Positions 7,732 through 15,608 of a stretch of 23,852 bases of DNA are shown here, one piece after another. The notes under the pieces were generated by a model. The model worked only from the letters and a program-made list of their open reading frames with translations. It did no database searches and had not been told where the DNA came from. Made by a program: the position numbers and the translations under genes. Source of the stretch: JAVBUZ01 sp031554725 (GTDB lineage Bacteria > Bacillota > Clostridia > Lachnospirales > Lachnospiraceae); the NCBI GenBank assembly GCA_031554725.1, contig JAVBUZ010000137.1, forward strand, positions 1-23,852, in the 5' to 3' direction. How positions within the stretch are numbered: the first letter of the stretch is position 1; each line of letters opens with the position of its first letter.

Positions 7732-10446
7732 ATGTCTGTAAGAAAAAAGTTTATGATACTATTTATTCTAGCAGCTATGCTCCCAACGTCTATCTTTGGA
7801 GTATTCAGCCTGTTTAATTCAGTAAAAACAATCGAAGATTTACATATAGAGAGGTTAAATTCGCTAACGGAAACGTCAGCATCGGCATTTAGTGAAATCG
7901 TAAATATTTACAAAAATGAGGTTTGGGCAATTGAGGCCAGTCCTGCGGTACAGGACTTTATGAACATCTATGTAAATGAACCAGCTGCGGGTATTCTTAA
8001 GCAACAATATACTGAGACGGCAGAATATTTTAGGGTATTTATTGAGACGATACCAACAATCAAAGATATTGTTATCCTTGATATGAATGGTAAGGTTATT
8101 TTGGGCTGTGATAAAGAAACAGAAGGCATGGTTTTAGCTGATAAGGATTACTATACGGAGATAATAAAACATAGTGAGGAGGATTACATCTTTACTAGTA
8201 AGGTGCATGGTGCACTATTAGATCCCAATGTTTATGAAAAAAAATGTATAGCACTCAGCCAAGGTATTTGGTCTGACGATGGTGAGTGCCAAGGTGTGCT
8301 AGTTGTGTATGTGGGTATTGATATTTTGGCAGGATTTTCTCACAGCATTCAGTTTGGAGAAACTGGTCTTGCCTTTATCACGGATTCAGATAACTACATC
8401 TTATATCATTCGGAACCAATGTTTTATGATACATATACCAAAGCACCAGGGATTCAAAACATATTATGGTCATATCGGAATGGAGAGGTTCCTGAATCAG
8501 GGTTAGTAGACGACTATATGGGAGGACAGAGACGTTTCTATTACTACCACATTATGGATGATATAGGAATGGTATTGTTTTTACGTCAGGATTATAGCGA
8601 GTTTTCTCATGAACGTAATGCAACAATAGCGATGGCAGTAATGCTACTGGCAGTAGCAGCAGTTGTGGCAGCTTGGCTAAGCATTAAGTTTTCAAAGCAA
8701 ATTACGAATCCAATTATAAAACTAAACGACGCCTTTTCATCTGGGGCGGAACAAGGAAAATATATTAGATGCCAGTTAGATAATAAAGATGAGTTTGGTG
8801 AGATGGCAAGTAGCTATAACGAGATGATTGAGAAGCTAGAAGAGCAGTTTGAGCAAATCAAGCAGGAGCGCTTGATCAAGGAAATTGCAGAAAGCGCCAA
8901 TGTTGCAAAGAGTGAGTTCTTAGCTAGAATGAGTCATGAGATTCGTACGCCGATGAATGCCATCTTGGGTATGACCGCCATTGCTCAGAATACAGAGAAC
9001 GTAGAGAAAAAGGATGATTGTCTAGTAAAAATTGATACAGCATCGAAACACTTATTAGGTGTTATTAACGATATCCTAGATATGTCCAAGATTGAAGCTA
9101 ATAAATTTGAAATTATAAATGCTGAATTTAATTTAGAAAATATGTTGATTAATATTACGAATATGATTGCTTTTAAAACTGAGGAAAAGCAGCATACTCT
9201 AATTGTTAATTTAGATCAAGATATTGCGACTATTGTTCGTAGTGATGAACAAAGATTGTCACAGGTTATTACCAATCTGCTTTCCAACACAGTAAAATTC
9301 ACTCCTGAGAAGGGGGTAATTACACTAAATGTGGAAAAAGGAGAAAGCAATGGTAGGCTTGTGGAATTAAAGGTTTCCGTAACCGACAATGGAATTGGAA
9401 TTTCTAAGGAACAACAAAAGAATTTGTTTACAGCTTTTGAACAGGCGGATGGCGGAAAGTCAAGAAAGTATGGTGGCACAGGTCTCGGGCTGGCTATCTG
9501 CAAGAAGATTGTCAATCTAATGGATGGTGATATCTGGATTGAATCCGAACTGGGTGAGGGAACCAATATTACCTTTACGGTTCAGGTAGAGGTTGTTAGA
9601 ATGGTAGCTTCCAAGGCTTATAATTCAATTAAGCAAGAGAATCTTCGTATTTTGGCAGTAGATGATTCACTTGAAACAAGGGATTACTTTAGCGATCTTA
9701 TGAAAAAAATGAATCTACCATGTGATGTAGCGGAGAGCGGAGAAGAGGCATTAAAGATGTTTGAAGCTGCACAGCAAGAAGAAAAACCATATAACTTTTT
9801 CTTCATCGACTGGCAGATGCCGGGCATGGATGGAATTGAGCTTACAAGACAGATTAAGGGTGTGGCAAAAAATAAACTAGTAGTTATTATGATTTCCGCT
9901 TTTCGTTGGAATGACATTGAAAGTGAGGCAATTTCAGCAGGTGTAAATGGCTTTGTTCCGAAACCTTTATATCCATCGGAAATTATCAATACGATTTACC
10001 AGTGTATAAGTACGAGAAATAGACTTATGACAGAGAAGAAGAATCAAATAAGTGAGCTCCCTAATTTTGAAAACTATTCTATCTTATTGGTAGAAGATAT
10101 AGAAATTAACTGTGAAATTATTATTACATTATTGGAAGACACTAAGGTAAAAATAGTTTGTGCTCAAAATGGAGAAAGAGCGATAGAAATTTTAGAAGAA
10201 AATCCACATATGTTTGATTTGATTTTAATGGATATTCATATGCCTGTTATGGATGGATATGAGGCAACAAAAATTATTAGAGAAATGGCTGATGATTATA
10301 CTAGAAATATTCCTATTGTAGCTATGACTGCCAATGTATTTAAAGAGGATATTGATAGTTGCATCGCCTGTGGTATGAATGACCATTTGGCAAAACCATT
10401 GTCACCAGACATTATGATTGAAAAATTAAAATTATACTTACCATAA
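7732..10446 (+). CDS. Hybrid sensor histidine kinase with two receiver domains
   Basis: This 904-aa membrane protein has a transmembrane segment at about residues 7-28 and an extracellular dCache-like sensor of about 265 residues (IVILDMNGKVILG, then LVVYVGIDIL). A second membrane segment at about 297-318 is followed by a HAMP linker. The HisKA domain has His402 in MSHEIRTPMNAILG, and the HATPase domain has TDNGIGIS and GGTGLGLAI. Receiver 1 has Asp693 (FIDWQMPGMDG) and receiver 2 has Asp834 (LMDIHMPVMDG). No HPt or DNA-binding domain is present, so output must pass to another protein. I use the ATG at 7732 with AGGAAGG upstream; the in-frame TTG at 7684 lacks a good site. The ligand is unknown; small organic acids or sugars are common for dCache domains. 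Confidence 0.93.
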   Translation: MSVRKKFMILFILAAMLPTSIFGVFSLFNSVKTIEDLHIERLNSLTETSASAFSEIVNIYKNEVWAIEASPAVQDFMNIYVNEPAAGILKQQYTETAEYFRVFIETIPTIKDIVILDMNGKVILGCDKETEGMVLADKDYYTEIIKHSEEDYIFTSKVHGALLDPNVYEKKCIALSQGIWSDDGECQGVLVVYVGIDILAGFSHSIQFGETGLAFITDSDNYILYHSEPMFYDTYTKAPGIQNILWSYRNGEVPESGLVDDYMGGQRRFYYYHIMDDIGMVLFLRQDYSEFSHERNATIAMAVMLLAVAAVVAAWLSIKFSKQITNPIIKLNDAFSSGAEQGKYIRCQLDNKDEFGEMASSYNEMIEKLEEQFEQIKQERLIKEIAESANVAKSEFLARMSHEIRTPMNAILGMTAIAQNTENVEKKDDCLVKIDTASKHLLGVINDILDMSKIEANKFEIINAEFNLENMLINITNMIAFKTEEKQHTLIVNLDQDIATIVRSDEQRLSQVITNLLSNTVKFTPEKGVITLNVEKGESNGRLVELKVSVTDNGIGISKEQQKNLFTAFEQADGGKSRKYGGTGLGLAICKKIVNLMDGDIWIESELGEGTNITFTVQVEVVRMVASKAYNSIKQENLRILAVDDSLETRDYFSDLMKKMNLPCDVAESGEEALKMFEAAQQEEKPYNFFFIDWQMPGMDGIELTRQIKGVAKNKLVVIMISAFRWNDIESEAISAGVNGFVPKPLYPSEIINTIYQCISTRNRLMTEKKNQISELPNFENYSILLVEDIEINCEIIITLLEDTKVKIVCAQNGERAIEILEENPHMFDLILMDIHMPVMDGYEATKIIREMADDYTRNIPIVAMTANVFKEDIDSCIACGMNDHLAKPLSPDIMIEKLKLYLP

Positions 10447-10450
10447 AAAG

Positions 10451-10493
10451 AGGCTATCATACAAGTGTTATGAATCATTTGTATGGTAGCTCT
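10451..10493 (+). terminator. Hairpin terminator after the hybrid kinase
   Basis: AGGCTATCATACAA (10451-10464) pairs with the segment ending at 10493 (TTGTATGGTAGC then TCT), giving a stem of about 14 pairs with wobble pairs around a 14-base loop. It starts a few bases after the stop at 10446. The following T content is modest (TCTTTCGTCTTTAT). Confidence 0.65.
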
Positions 10494-10604
10494 TTCGTCT
10501 TTATCTGGTATGTTTTACATGAAGAGTTCAAAATTTGCAATGTTTTGCCCAATATTTGAAAAGACTTAGATAATTATTTACTATATAATGAAAACATGAT
10601 AAAA

Positions 10605-10623
10605 GGAAATAATAGCAATTTCC
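10605..10623. promoter_or_regulatory. Inverted repeat downstream of a TATAAT box in the kduI upstream region
   Basis: GGAAAT (10605-10610) and ATTTCC (10618-10623) form a perfect 6-7-6 inverted repeat, 15 bp after a TATAAT at 10584-10589. It could be an operator at a secondary promoter. The rest of the gap between 10500 and 10660 is AT-rich, without a gene I can support. Weakly supported. Confidence 0.3.
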
Positions 10624-10663
10624 AAATAAAAAGCAATAAAGTAGTAGCGTTACAGATACTTGT

Positions 10664-10686
10664 ATGCTATAATGTAAGCACTTACA
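10664..10686 (+). promoter_or_regulatory. Extended -10 promoter with overlapping cre-like palindrome, kdu operon
   Basis: TGCTATAAT (10665-10673) is an extended -10 element and no good -35 box is visible. Overlapping its last base is the perfect 6-2-6 palindrome TGTAAGCACTTACA (10673-10686). This differs from the CcpA cre pattern TGWAANCGNTNWCA at one core base, and also fits operators of other LacI-family proteins. A repressor bound here would cover the transcription start, so catabolite or substrate control of the uronate operon is likely. The binding protein is not identified. Confidence 0.6.
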
Positions 10687-10756
10687 ATCAATTGTATCAA
10701 AACTGCCCACGGAATTAGTGGAAGGCAGTGCGCTAGCAGAAAGGGATGGTAGCAAA

Positions 10757-11617
10757 GTGGAACTCAGAACAGCAGTATCACCAAAAGATGTGAAGACTTA
10801 TACTACAGAACGCTTAAGAGAAGAATTTTTGATTCAGAACCTTTTCGTTCCAGGCGAAATCAAATTAGTATATAGCCACATCGACAGAATTATCACAGGA
10901 GCAGCAGTGCCAGTAGAACCGATTGCACTTACTGCAGGAGATGAACTTCGTGCAGAGTATTTTTGCCAGAGAAGAGAGTTGGGTGTTATTAACATTGGTG
11001 GGGCAGGTGTGATTACCATAGATGGAAAGGCTTACAACATTGGTTTTAAAGAAGCTATGTACATCGGTCTGGGCTCTAAGGATATTGTTTTTGCAAGTGC
11101 AGATAAAACAAATCCAGCTAAATTTTACTTAAATAGTGCACCAGCACACAAGACTTATCCAACCGTTGTAATCAAACCAAACGGAACACCAGAAGACGGT
11201 GTAGTAATCGTTAAGGATGAAAATAAAGTAGAACTGGGAACACTCGAAGATGCGAACCACAGAGTTATCTGTAAATACATTTTACCTGGTCAGGTAGAAA
11301 GCTGTCAGTTAGTAATGGGTATGACTAAGTTAGAACCCGGAAGTGTTTGGAATACAATGCCAAGCCACACACACGACAGACGTATGGAAGTATATCTTTA
11401 CTTTGAAATGAAAGAAGATGCATTTGTAATGCACTTCATGGGCGAACCAAACGAAACCCGTCACGTTGTTATGAGAAATGAAGAAGCTGTAATTTCTCCA
11501 AGCTGGTCAATCCATTCAGGATGTGGTTCCAGAGCATACACCTTTATCTGGGGTATGGTTGGTGAAAATCAAGATTTCGATGACATGGACCCAGTTAGAA
11601 TGCAGGATTTACTGTAA
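10757..11617 (+). CDS. kduI: 5-keto-4-deoxyuronate isomerase KduI
   Basis: KduI interconverts 4-deoxy-L-threo-5-hexosulose-uronate and 3-deoxy-D-glycero-2,5-hexodiulosonate in the cytoplasm, after pectin or oligogalacturonide lyase action. The 286-aa cupin-fold protein keeps the metal ligands His204, His206, Glu211 and His253; their spacing equals that of E. coli KduI (196, 198, 203, 245). I start at the GTG at 10757, with AAAGGG upstream, because KduI proteins begin about here (ELRTAVSPKDVK); a GTG at 10718 would add 13 unusual residues. It is the first gene of a five-gene operon. A second, unrelated isomerase is encoded two genes downstream. Confidence 0.96.
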   Translation: MELRTAVSPKDVKTYTTERLREEFLIQNLFVPGEIKLVYSHIDRIITGAAVPVEPIALTAGDELRAEYFCQRRELGVINIGGAGVITIDGKAYNIGFKEAMYIGLGSKDIVFASADKTNPAKFYLNSAPAHKTYPTVVIKPNGTPEDGVVIVKDENKVELGTLEDANHRVICKYILPGQVESCQLVMGMTKLEPGSVWNTMPSHTHDRRMEVYLYFEMKEDAFVMHFMGEPNETRHVVMRNEEAVISPSWSIHSGCGSRAYTFIWGMVGENQDFDDMDPVRMQDLL

Positions 11618-11682
11618 TATGTTATATCATAACAAGCAAATAAAATAATAAAGATAAATGTTTAGTCAAAAAGGAGAAAAAC

Positions 11683-12489
11683 ATGAGTGATTTAATGAAC
11701 AAATTTAGCCTTAATGGCAAAGTAGCATTAGTAACAGGAGCATCTTACGGTATTGGTTTTTCAATTGCAACTGCATACGCAGAAGCAGGAGCAAAAGTAG
11801 TATTTAATGATATTAATCAGGAATTAGTAGACAAGGGTATTGCTAATTACGCAGAATTAGGTATCAAAGCATACGGTTACGTATGTGACGTTACTAACGA
11901 AGATCAGGTTCAGGAAATGGTTGCTAAAGTTGAAAAAGAAGTTGGCGTTATCGACATTCTTGTAAACAATGCAGGTATCATCAAACGTATCCCTATGCAC
12001 GAAATGGCAGCAAAAGATTTCCGTCAGGTAATCGATATTGACTTAAATGGTCCTTTCATCGTAGCAAAAGCAGTTCTTCCTTCAATGATGAAACAGAGAA
12101 GCGGAAAGATTATCAATATCTGTTCTATGATGTCTGAATTCGGACGTGAAACAGTTTCTGCATACGCAGCAGCTAAGGGCGGATTAAAAATGTTAACAAA
12201 GAACATTGCATCTGAATACGGCGAATACAACATTCAGTGTAATGGTATTGGACCTGGATACATTGAAACACCACAGACTGCACCTCTTAGAGAGATTCAG
12301 CCAGATGGTTCAAGACATCCATTTGACCAGTTCATTGTTTCTAGAACACCAGCAAACCGTTGGGGAGAAGCAGAAGATTTAGCTGGCCCAGCAGTATTCC
12401 TAGCATCAGAAGCATCTGATTTCGTAAATGGTCTTATTCTTTACGTAGATGGCGGTATTGCAGCTTACATCGGAAAACAGCCTTCATAA
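11683..12489 (+). CDS. kduD: 2-dehydro-3-deoxy-D-gluconate 5-dehydrogenase KduD
   Basis: KduD reduces 3-deoxy-D-glycero-2,5-hexodiulosonate, the KduI product, to 2-keto-3-deoxygluconate with NAD(P)H. The 268-aa classical SDR shows the cofactor motif TGASYGIG (18-25), NNAG (95-98), and the catalytic Ser148, Tyr161 and Lys165 in YAAAK. The C-terminal half (NRWGEAEDLAGPAVFLASEA) is typical of the gluconate 5-dehydrogenase/KduD branch. AAGGAG precedes the ATG. It lies 65 bp after kduI. Codon use in this operon favours a few codons more strongly than in the neighbouring regulator genes, as in highly expressed genes. Confidence 0.93.
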   Translation: MSDLMNKFSLNGKVALVTGASYGIGFSIATAYAEAGAKVVFNDINQELVDKGIANYAELGIKAYGYVCDVTNEDQVQEMVAKVEKEVGVIDILVNNAGIIKRIPMHEMAAKDFRQVIDIDLNGPFIVAKAVLPSMMKQRSGKIINICSMMSEFGRETVSAYAAAKGGLKMLTKNIASEYGEYNIQCNGIGPGYIETPQTAPLREIQPDGSRHPFDQFIVSRTPANRWGEAEDLAGPAVFLASEASDFVNGLILYVDGGIAAYIGKQPS

Positions 12490-12511
12490 TTAACAAGCAT
12501 ATAAAAAGAGT

Positions 12512-12543
12512 AATCGCATGGGAAGGAAACTTCCCGTGTGATT
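12512..12543 (+). terminator. Strong hairpin after kduD (attenuating terminator or RNA-processing stem)
   Basis: A 14-pair stem with two wobble pairs closes a GAAA tetraloop: AATCGCATGGGAAG (12512-12525) against CTTCCCGTGTGATT (12530-12543). No immediate U-run follows; a TTTTTT comes about 20 bases later. It may therefore be a partial terminator or a 3'-end stabiliser that sets different levels for kduI-kduD and the three downstream genes. Confidence 0.6.
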
Positions 12544-12583
12544 TATTCTTGAGATTGTCTATTTTTTAACGAAACAGGAGTCA

Positions 12584-12642
12584 GTGTGAAAAATAAATTT
12601 TCACACGCAAATTTGTGCCTGCGGCTCAAAGTTTGCAGGTGC
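12584..12642 (+). promoter_or_regulatory. Structured leader ahead of the DhuI-like gene
   Basis: A perfect 9-bp stem (GTGTGAAAA 12584-12592, TTTTCACAC 12598-12606) is followed by overlapping possible stems. GTGCCTGC (12615-12622) can pair with GCAGGTGC (12635-12642), and GCAAATTTG near 12608 can pair with CAAAGTTTGC ending at 12636. The last two exclude each other, as in switching leaders. The block ends just before the AAAGGA ribosome site. No known riboswitch consensus was recognised. Confidence 0.4.
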
Positions 12643-12663
12643 TGGAAAAGGATAGTTATTAGA

Positions 12664-13299
12664 ATGAAGATAGCATTAATTAATGAAAATTCTCAGGCAG
12701 CTAAAAATGCAATGATTTGCGAGACCTTAAAAAAAGTGGTAGAGCCTGAACATGAAGTTATCAACTACGGTATGTACGGTGCAGAAGATCCTAATTCTTT
12801 AACCTATGTACAAAACGGTATTCTTGCAGCAGTACTTCTTAACTCTGGAGCAGCGGATTATGTAATTACTGGTTGTGGTACAGGGGAGGGTGCAATGCTT
12901 GCAGCTAACTCATTCCCTAAAGTATTATGTGGACACATTGAGTCCCCTCTTGATGCTTACCTTTTCTCTCAGGTAAATGATGGAAACTGTGTAGCACTTC
13001 CTTTTGCTGAAAACTTTGGCTGGGGTGGAGAACTCAATTTGGAATATATCTTTGAAAAATTATTCTGCACACCAGGTGGTGGTGGATATCCAAAGGATAG
13101 AGTAATCCCAGAACAGAGAAACAAAAAGATTTTGGATGCTGTAAAAGAAGTGACCCATGTTGACATGGTTACTATATTAAAGAACTTAGATAGAGAACTT
13201 GTTAAAGGCGCTCTTTCAGGAGAAAAATTTGAAGAATACTTCTTCGCAAATTGCAAATGTGACAAAATCGCAGCAGCAGTAAAAGAAATTCTCGCATAA
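12664..13299 (+). CDS. dhuI: RpiB/LacA/LacB-family sugar isomerase, DhuI-like
   Basis: This 211-aa protein belongs to the RpiB/LacA fold family: it starts KIALINENSQAAKN and carries the active-site loop GCGTGEGAMLAAN (70-82). RpiB and LacA/B are near 140-170 aa, while streptococcal DhuI, the 4-deoxy-5-hexosulose-uronate isomerase of glycosaminoglycan breakdown, is near this length. Being inside a kdu/kdg operon makes DhuI activity the best guess, which would duplicate KduI. I start at the ATG at 12664 with AAAGGA upstream; an upstream in-frame start (12586) would code through the leader hairpins. Assignment to DhuI rather than a general sugar-phosphate isomerase is inference. Confidence 0.8.
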   Translation: MKIALINENSQAAKNAMICETLKKVVEPEHEVINYGMYGAEDPNSLTYVQNGILAAVLLNSGAADYVITGCGTGEGAMLAANSFPKVLCGHIESPLDAYLFSQVNDGNCVALPFAENFGWGGELNLEYIFEKLFCTPGGGGYPKDRVIPEQRNKKILDAVKEVTHVDMVTILKNLDRELVKGALSGEKFEEYFFANCKCDKIAAAVKEILA

Positions 13300-13338
13300 G
13301 AAAAGATGAGCGCATATAAGCGCAGAAATGAGGAAAAT

Positions 13339-14304
13339 ATGAACCCAGTATTAGAACAATTAAGCAAAATTGGTATTGTACCAGTTATTAAAATTGACAG
13401 AGTAGAAGATGCAGTGCCTCTAGCAAAAGCACTTTGTGCAGGTGGACTTCCATGTGCAGAAGTTACTTTCCGTACTGACGCAGCAGCAGGAGCTATCAAA
13501 GCAATGACAGAAGCTTTCCCTGATATGTGTGTAGGTGCCGGTACTATCTTAAATGCTCAGCAGGTTGATGCAGCAATTGCAGCTGGTGTTAAATTTATCG
13601 TTAGCCCAGGTCTTAATCCTAAAACAGTTAAATACTGTCAGGAAAAAGGAATGCCAATTACACCAGGTACATCTAGCCCAAGTGATATCGAGCAGGCTAT
13701 TGAATTAGGCCTTGACGTAGTTAAATTCTTCCCAGCAGAACAGTCTGGTGGTTTAGAAAAAATCAAAGCTATGGCAGCACCATATGTAAACATGAAATTC
13801 ATGCCAACAGGTGGTATTTCAGCTAAAAACTTAACAACATACCTAGACTTTAACAAGATTATTGCTTGTGGTGGTTCATGGATGGTTCCAGCTGATTTAA
13901 TTAACGCTGGTGAATGGGACAAGATTGAACAGCTTACAAGAGAAGCAGTTCAGACAATGTTAGGTTTTAAATTAGCACACATCGGAGTTAATGCTGAAAA
14001 CGAAGCAGAAGCAGAAAAAGCAGCAAAGAGATTTGGATTTATTTTTGGAATGCCAGTAAAAGTTGGCGGAAGCTCTATCTTTGCAGGCGGAGCATTAGAA
14101 GTTATGAAGACACCTTATCTTGGAAAGAACGGTCATATCGCTATTTCCACTAACTATATCTTAAGAGCAATGAACTACTTAGAAACAGTTTTAGGAGTAG
14201 AATTTGATGAAAATTCTGCTAAAAAGGATGATAAGGGTAACCTAAAAGCAATCTACTTAAAAGAAGAAATCGGTGGATTCGCAGTACATTTAGTACAAAA
14301 ATAA
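13339..14304 (+). CDS. kdgA: KDPG/KHG aldolase with C-terminal VOC-like domain
   Basis: The N-terminal 205 residues form a class I KDPG aldolase that splits 2-keto-3-deoxy-6-phosphogluconate to pyruvate and glyceraldehyde 3-phosphate. Catalytic Glu41 (EVTFRT) and Schiff-base Lys129 (VVKFFPAE) are present, plus MPTGGIS. Residues 209-321 are extra. The pattern KLAHIGVNAENEAEAEKAAKRF and NGHIAISTNYILRAMNYLE, with His214 and His266, looks like a glyoxalase/VOC fold. Its function is unknown. Typical KDPG aldolases end near 210 aa. The ATG at 13339 follows GAGGAAAAT; the in-frame ATG at 13306 has a weak site. Confidence 0.92.
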   Translation: MNPVLEQLSKIGIVPVIKIDRVEDAVPLAKALCAGGLPCAEVTFRTDAAAGAIKAMTEAFPDMCVGAGTILNAQQVDAAIAAGVKFIVSPGLNPKTVKYCQEKGMPITPGTSSPSDIEQAIELGLDVVKFFPAEQSGGLEKIKAMAAPYVNMKFMPTGGISAKNLTTYLDFNKIIACGGSWMVPADLINAGEWDKIEQLTREAVQTMLGFKLAHIGVNAENEAEAEKAAKRFGFIFGMPVKVGGSSIFAGGALEVMKTPYLGKNGHIAISTNYILRAMNYLETVLGVEFDENSAKKDDKGNLKAIYLKEEIGGFAVHLVQK

Positions 14305-14348
14305 GAAACGAAAAGATAATTTTTTAAAAACGAAAGGAAATTAGAACA

Positions 14349-15380
14349 ATGGCAAAAGTTATTACCATGGGCGAAATCATGTTAAGATTATCTACCCCAA
14401 ACAATGAAAAATTTATCCAGGCAGACGAATTTGATGTATGCTACGGCGGTGGCGAAGCAAACGTTGCTGTATCTTTAGCAAACTACGGACACGATGCAGA
14501 ATTCGTAACAGCTGTACCAGACAATGAAATTGGTGAATGTGCAGTTGCAGCTCTTAGAAAATACAATGTTGGAACAAAACACGTTGCAAAATGTGGCGAA
14601 AGACTTGGTATCTACTTCTTAGAATCAGGCTCTTCAATGAGAGCTTCTAAAGTAGTTTACGATAGAGCTCACGCTTCTATCTCTACAGCTACAGAAAAAG
14701 ATTTCAACTTTGATGAAATCTTTGCTGGTGCTGATTGGTTCCACTTTACAGGAATTACGCCAGCTGTATCTGATACAGCTGCTGAACTTACAGAAAAAGC
14801 TTTAATCGCTGCTAAAAAGCACGGCGTAAAAGTATCTGTTGACTTAAACTTCCGTAAAAAATTATGGTCTTCTGAAAAAGCTCAGAAGGTTATGACAAAC
14901 CTTATGAAATATGTTGATGTTTGTATCGGAAATGAAGAAGATGCTGAATTAGTACTTGGTTTCAAACCAGGCGCAACAGATGTAACAAGTGGAGAACTTG
15001 AACTTGCTGGTTACAAATCAATCTTCGAACAGATGGTAGAAAAATTCGATTTCGAATACTGCGTATCTTCTTTACGTGTAAGTAACTCTGCTTCTGACAA
15101 TGGTTGGTCAGCATGTATCTACTCTAAAGAAACAAAAGAATTCTATCACTCAAAAGAATACAGCATCCACCCAATCGTTGATCGTGTAGGTGGTGGTGAC
15201 TCTTTCGCAGCAGGCGTTATCTGTGGAATGGTAGATGGTAAAGACTTCAAAGCAGCTTTAGAATATGGTGTAGCTGCATCAGCTCTTAAACACACAATTC
15301 CTGGTGACTTTAACTTAGTATCCAGAAAAGAAGTTGAAACACTTGCTGGTGGAGATGCTTCAGGTCGTGTTCAGAGATAA
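14349..15380 (+). CDS. kdgK: 2-keto-3-deoxygluconate kinase (PfkB family)
   Basis: KdgK phosphorylates 2-keto-3-deoxygluconate to KDPG, the substrate of the aldolase encoded just upstream. The 343-aa protein has the PfkB fold signatures: an early GEIMLRLS strand, the CYGGGEANVAVSLA glycine motif (31-44), SVDLNFRKKLW, and the C-terminal DRVGGGDSFAAG (278-289) with likely catalytic base Asp284. The ATG has GAAAGGAAA upstream. It is the last gene of the operon, 44 bp after the aldolase, and is followed by a strong terminator. Confidence 0.94.
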   Translation: MAKVITMGEIMLRLSTPNNEKFIQADEFDVCYGGGEANVAVSLANYGHDAEFVTAVPDNEIGECAVAALRKYNVGTKHVAKCGERLGIYFLESGSSMRASKVVYDRAHASISTATEKDFNFDEIFAGADWFHFTGITPAVSDTAAELTEKALIAAKKHGVKVSVDLNFRKKLWSSEKAQKVMTNLMKYVDVCIGNEEDAELVLGFKPGATDVTSGELELAGYKSIFEQMVEKFDFEYCVSSLRVSNSASDNGWSACIYSKETKEFYHSKEYSIHPIVDRVGGGDSFAAGVICGMVDGKDFKAALEYGVAASALKHTIPGDFNLVSRKEVETLAGGDASGRVQR

Positions 15381-15402
15381 TTTGATATAAAAAAGTAATA
15401 AG

Positions 15403-15435
15403 GGCAAGTAGAGGATATCTTCTACTTGCCTTTTT
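15403..15435 (+). terminator. Rho-independent terminator of the kdu/kdg operon
   Basis: GGCAAGTAGAGGAT pairs with ATCTTCTACTTGCC, nearly perfectly with a minimal loop in the GATATC centre, and is followed at once by TTTTT (15431-15435). It lies about 20 bases after the kdgK stop. Confidence 0.9.
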
Positions 15436-15450
15436 AAATGAAGAAATATA

Positions 15451-15599
15451 GAGTAGCAATAACAAAAATAGCATTCCTGCGAGCAGACACTCTCGTTTGG
15501 AGAAAAACGTAGTGGTACGTAAAATCTGACAACACCAGATTTAAGTACCAACGTTTTTCTACACTGCTCTTAGGAATAGTATTTTTGTTATCGCTATTC
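15451..15599. mobile_element. Second MITE-like long inverted-repeat element
   Basis: Arms of roughly 70-80 bases (15451-15529 and 15534-15599) are inverted copies of each other with few mismatches and two small gaps. Each arm contains AATAACAAAAATA or its variant GATAACAAAAATA, then ATTCCT, a GAGCAG block, GAAAAACGT, GGTAC and AAATCTG. There is no coding potential. Its ends differ from those of the 798-957 element, so it is another family. No clear target duplication is seen. It sits just after the kdgK terminator, in the gap before the convergent phosphoesterase gene. Confidence 0.6.
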
Positions 15600-15608
15600 A
15601 CAAGATAT

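Noticed and set aside
12586..12663. 26-residue N-terminal extension of the DhuI-like protein
   Set aside because: It would translate the leader hairpins (Cys- and Arg-rich sequence) and lacks homology to the family start; AAAGGA supports the ATG at 12664.
12969..13499. 176-aa minus-strand frame across the isomerase-aldolase junction
   Set aside because: Antisense shadow of two clear enzymes, Ser/Phe-rich without a recognisable domain.
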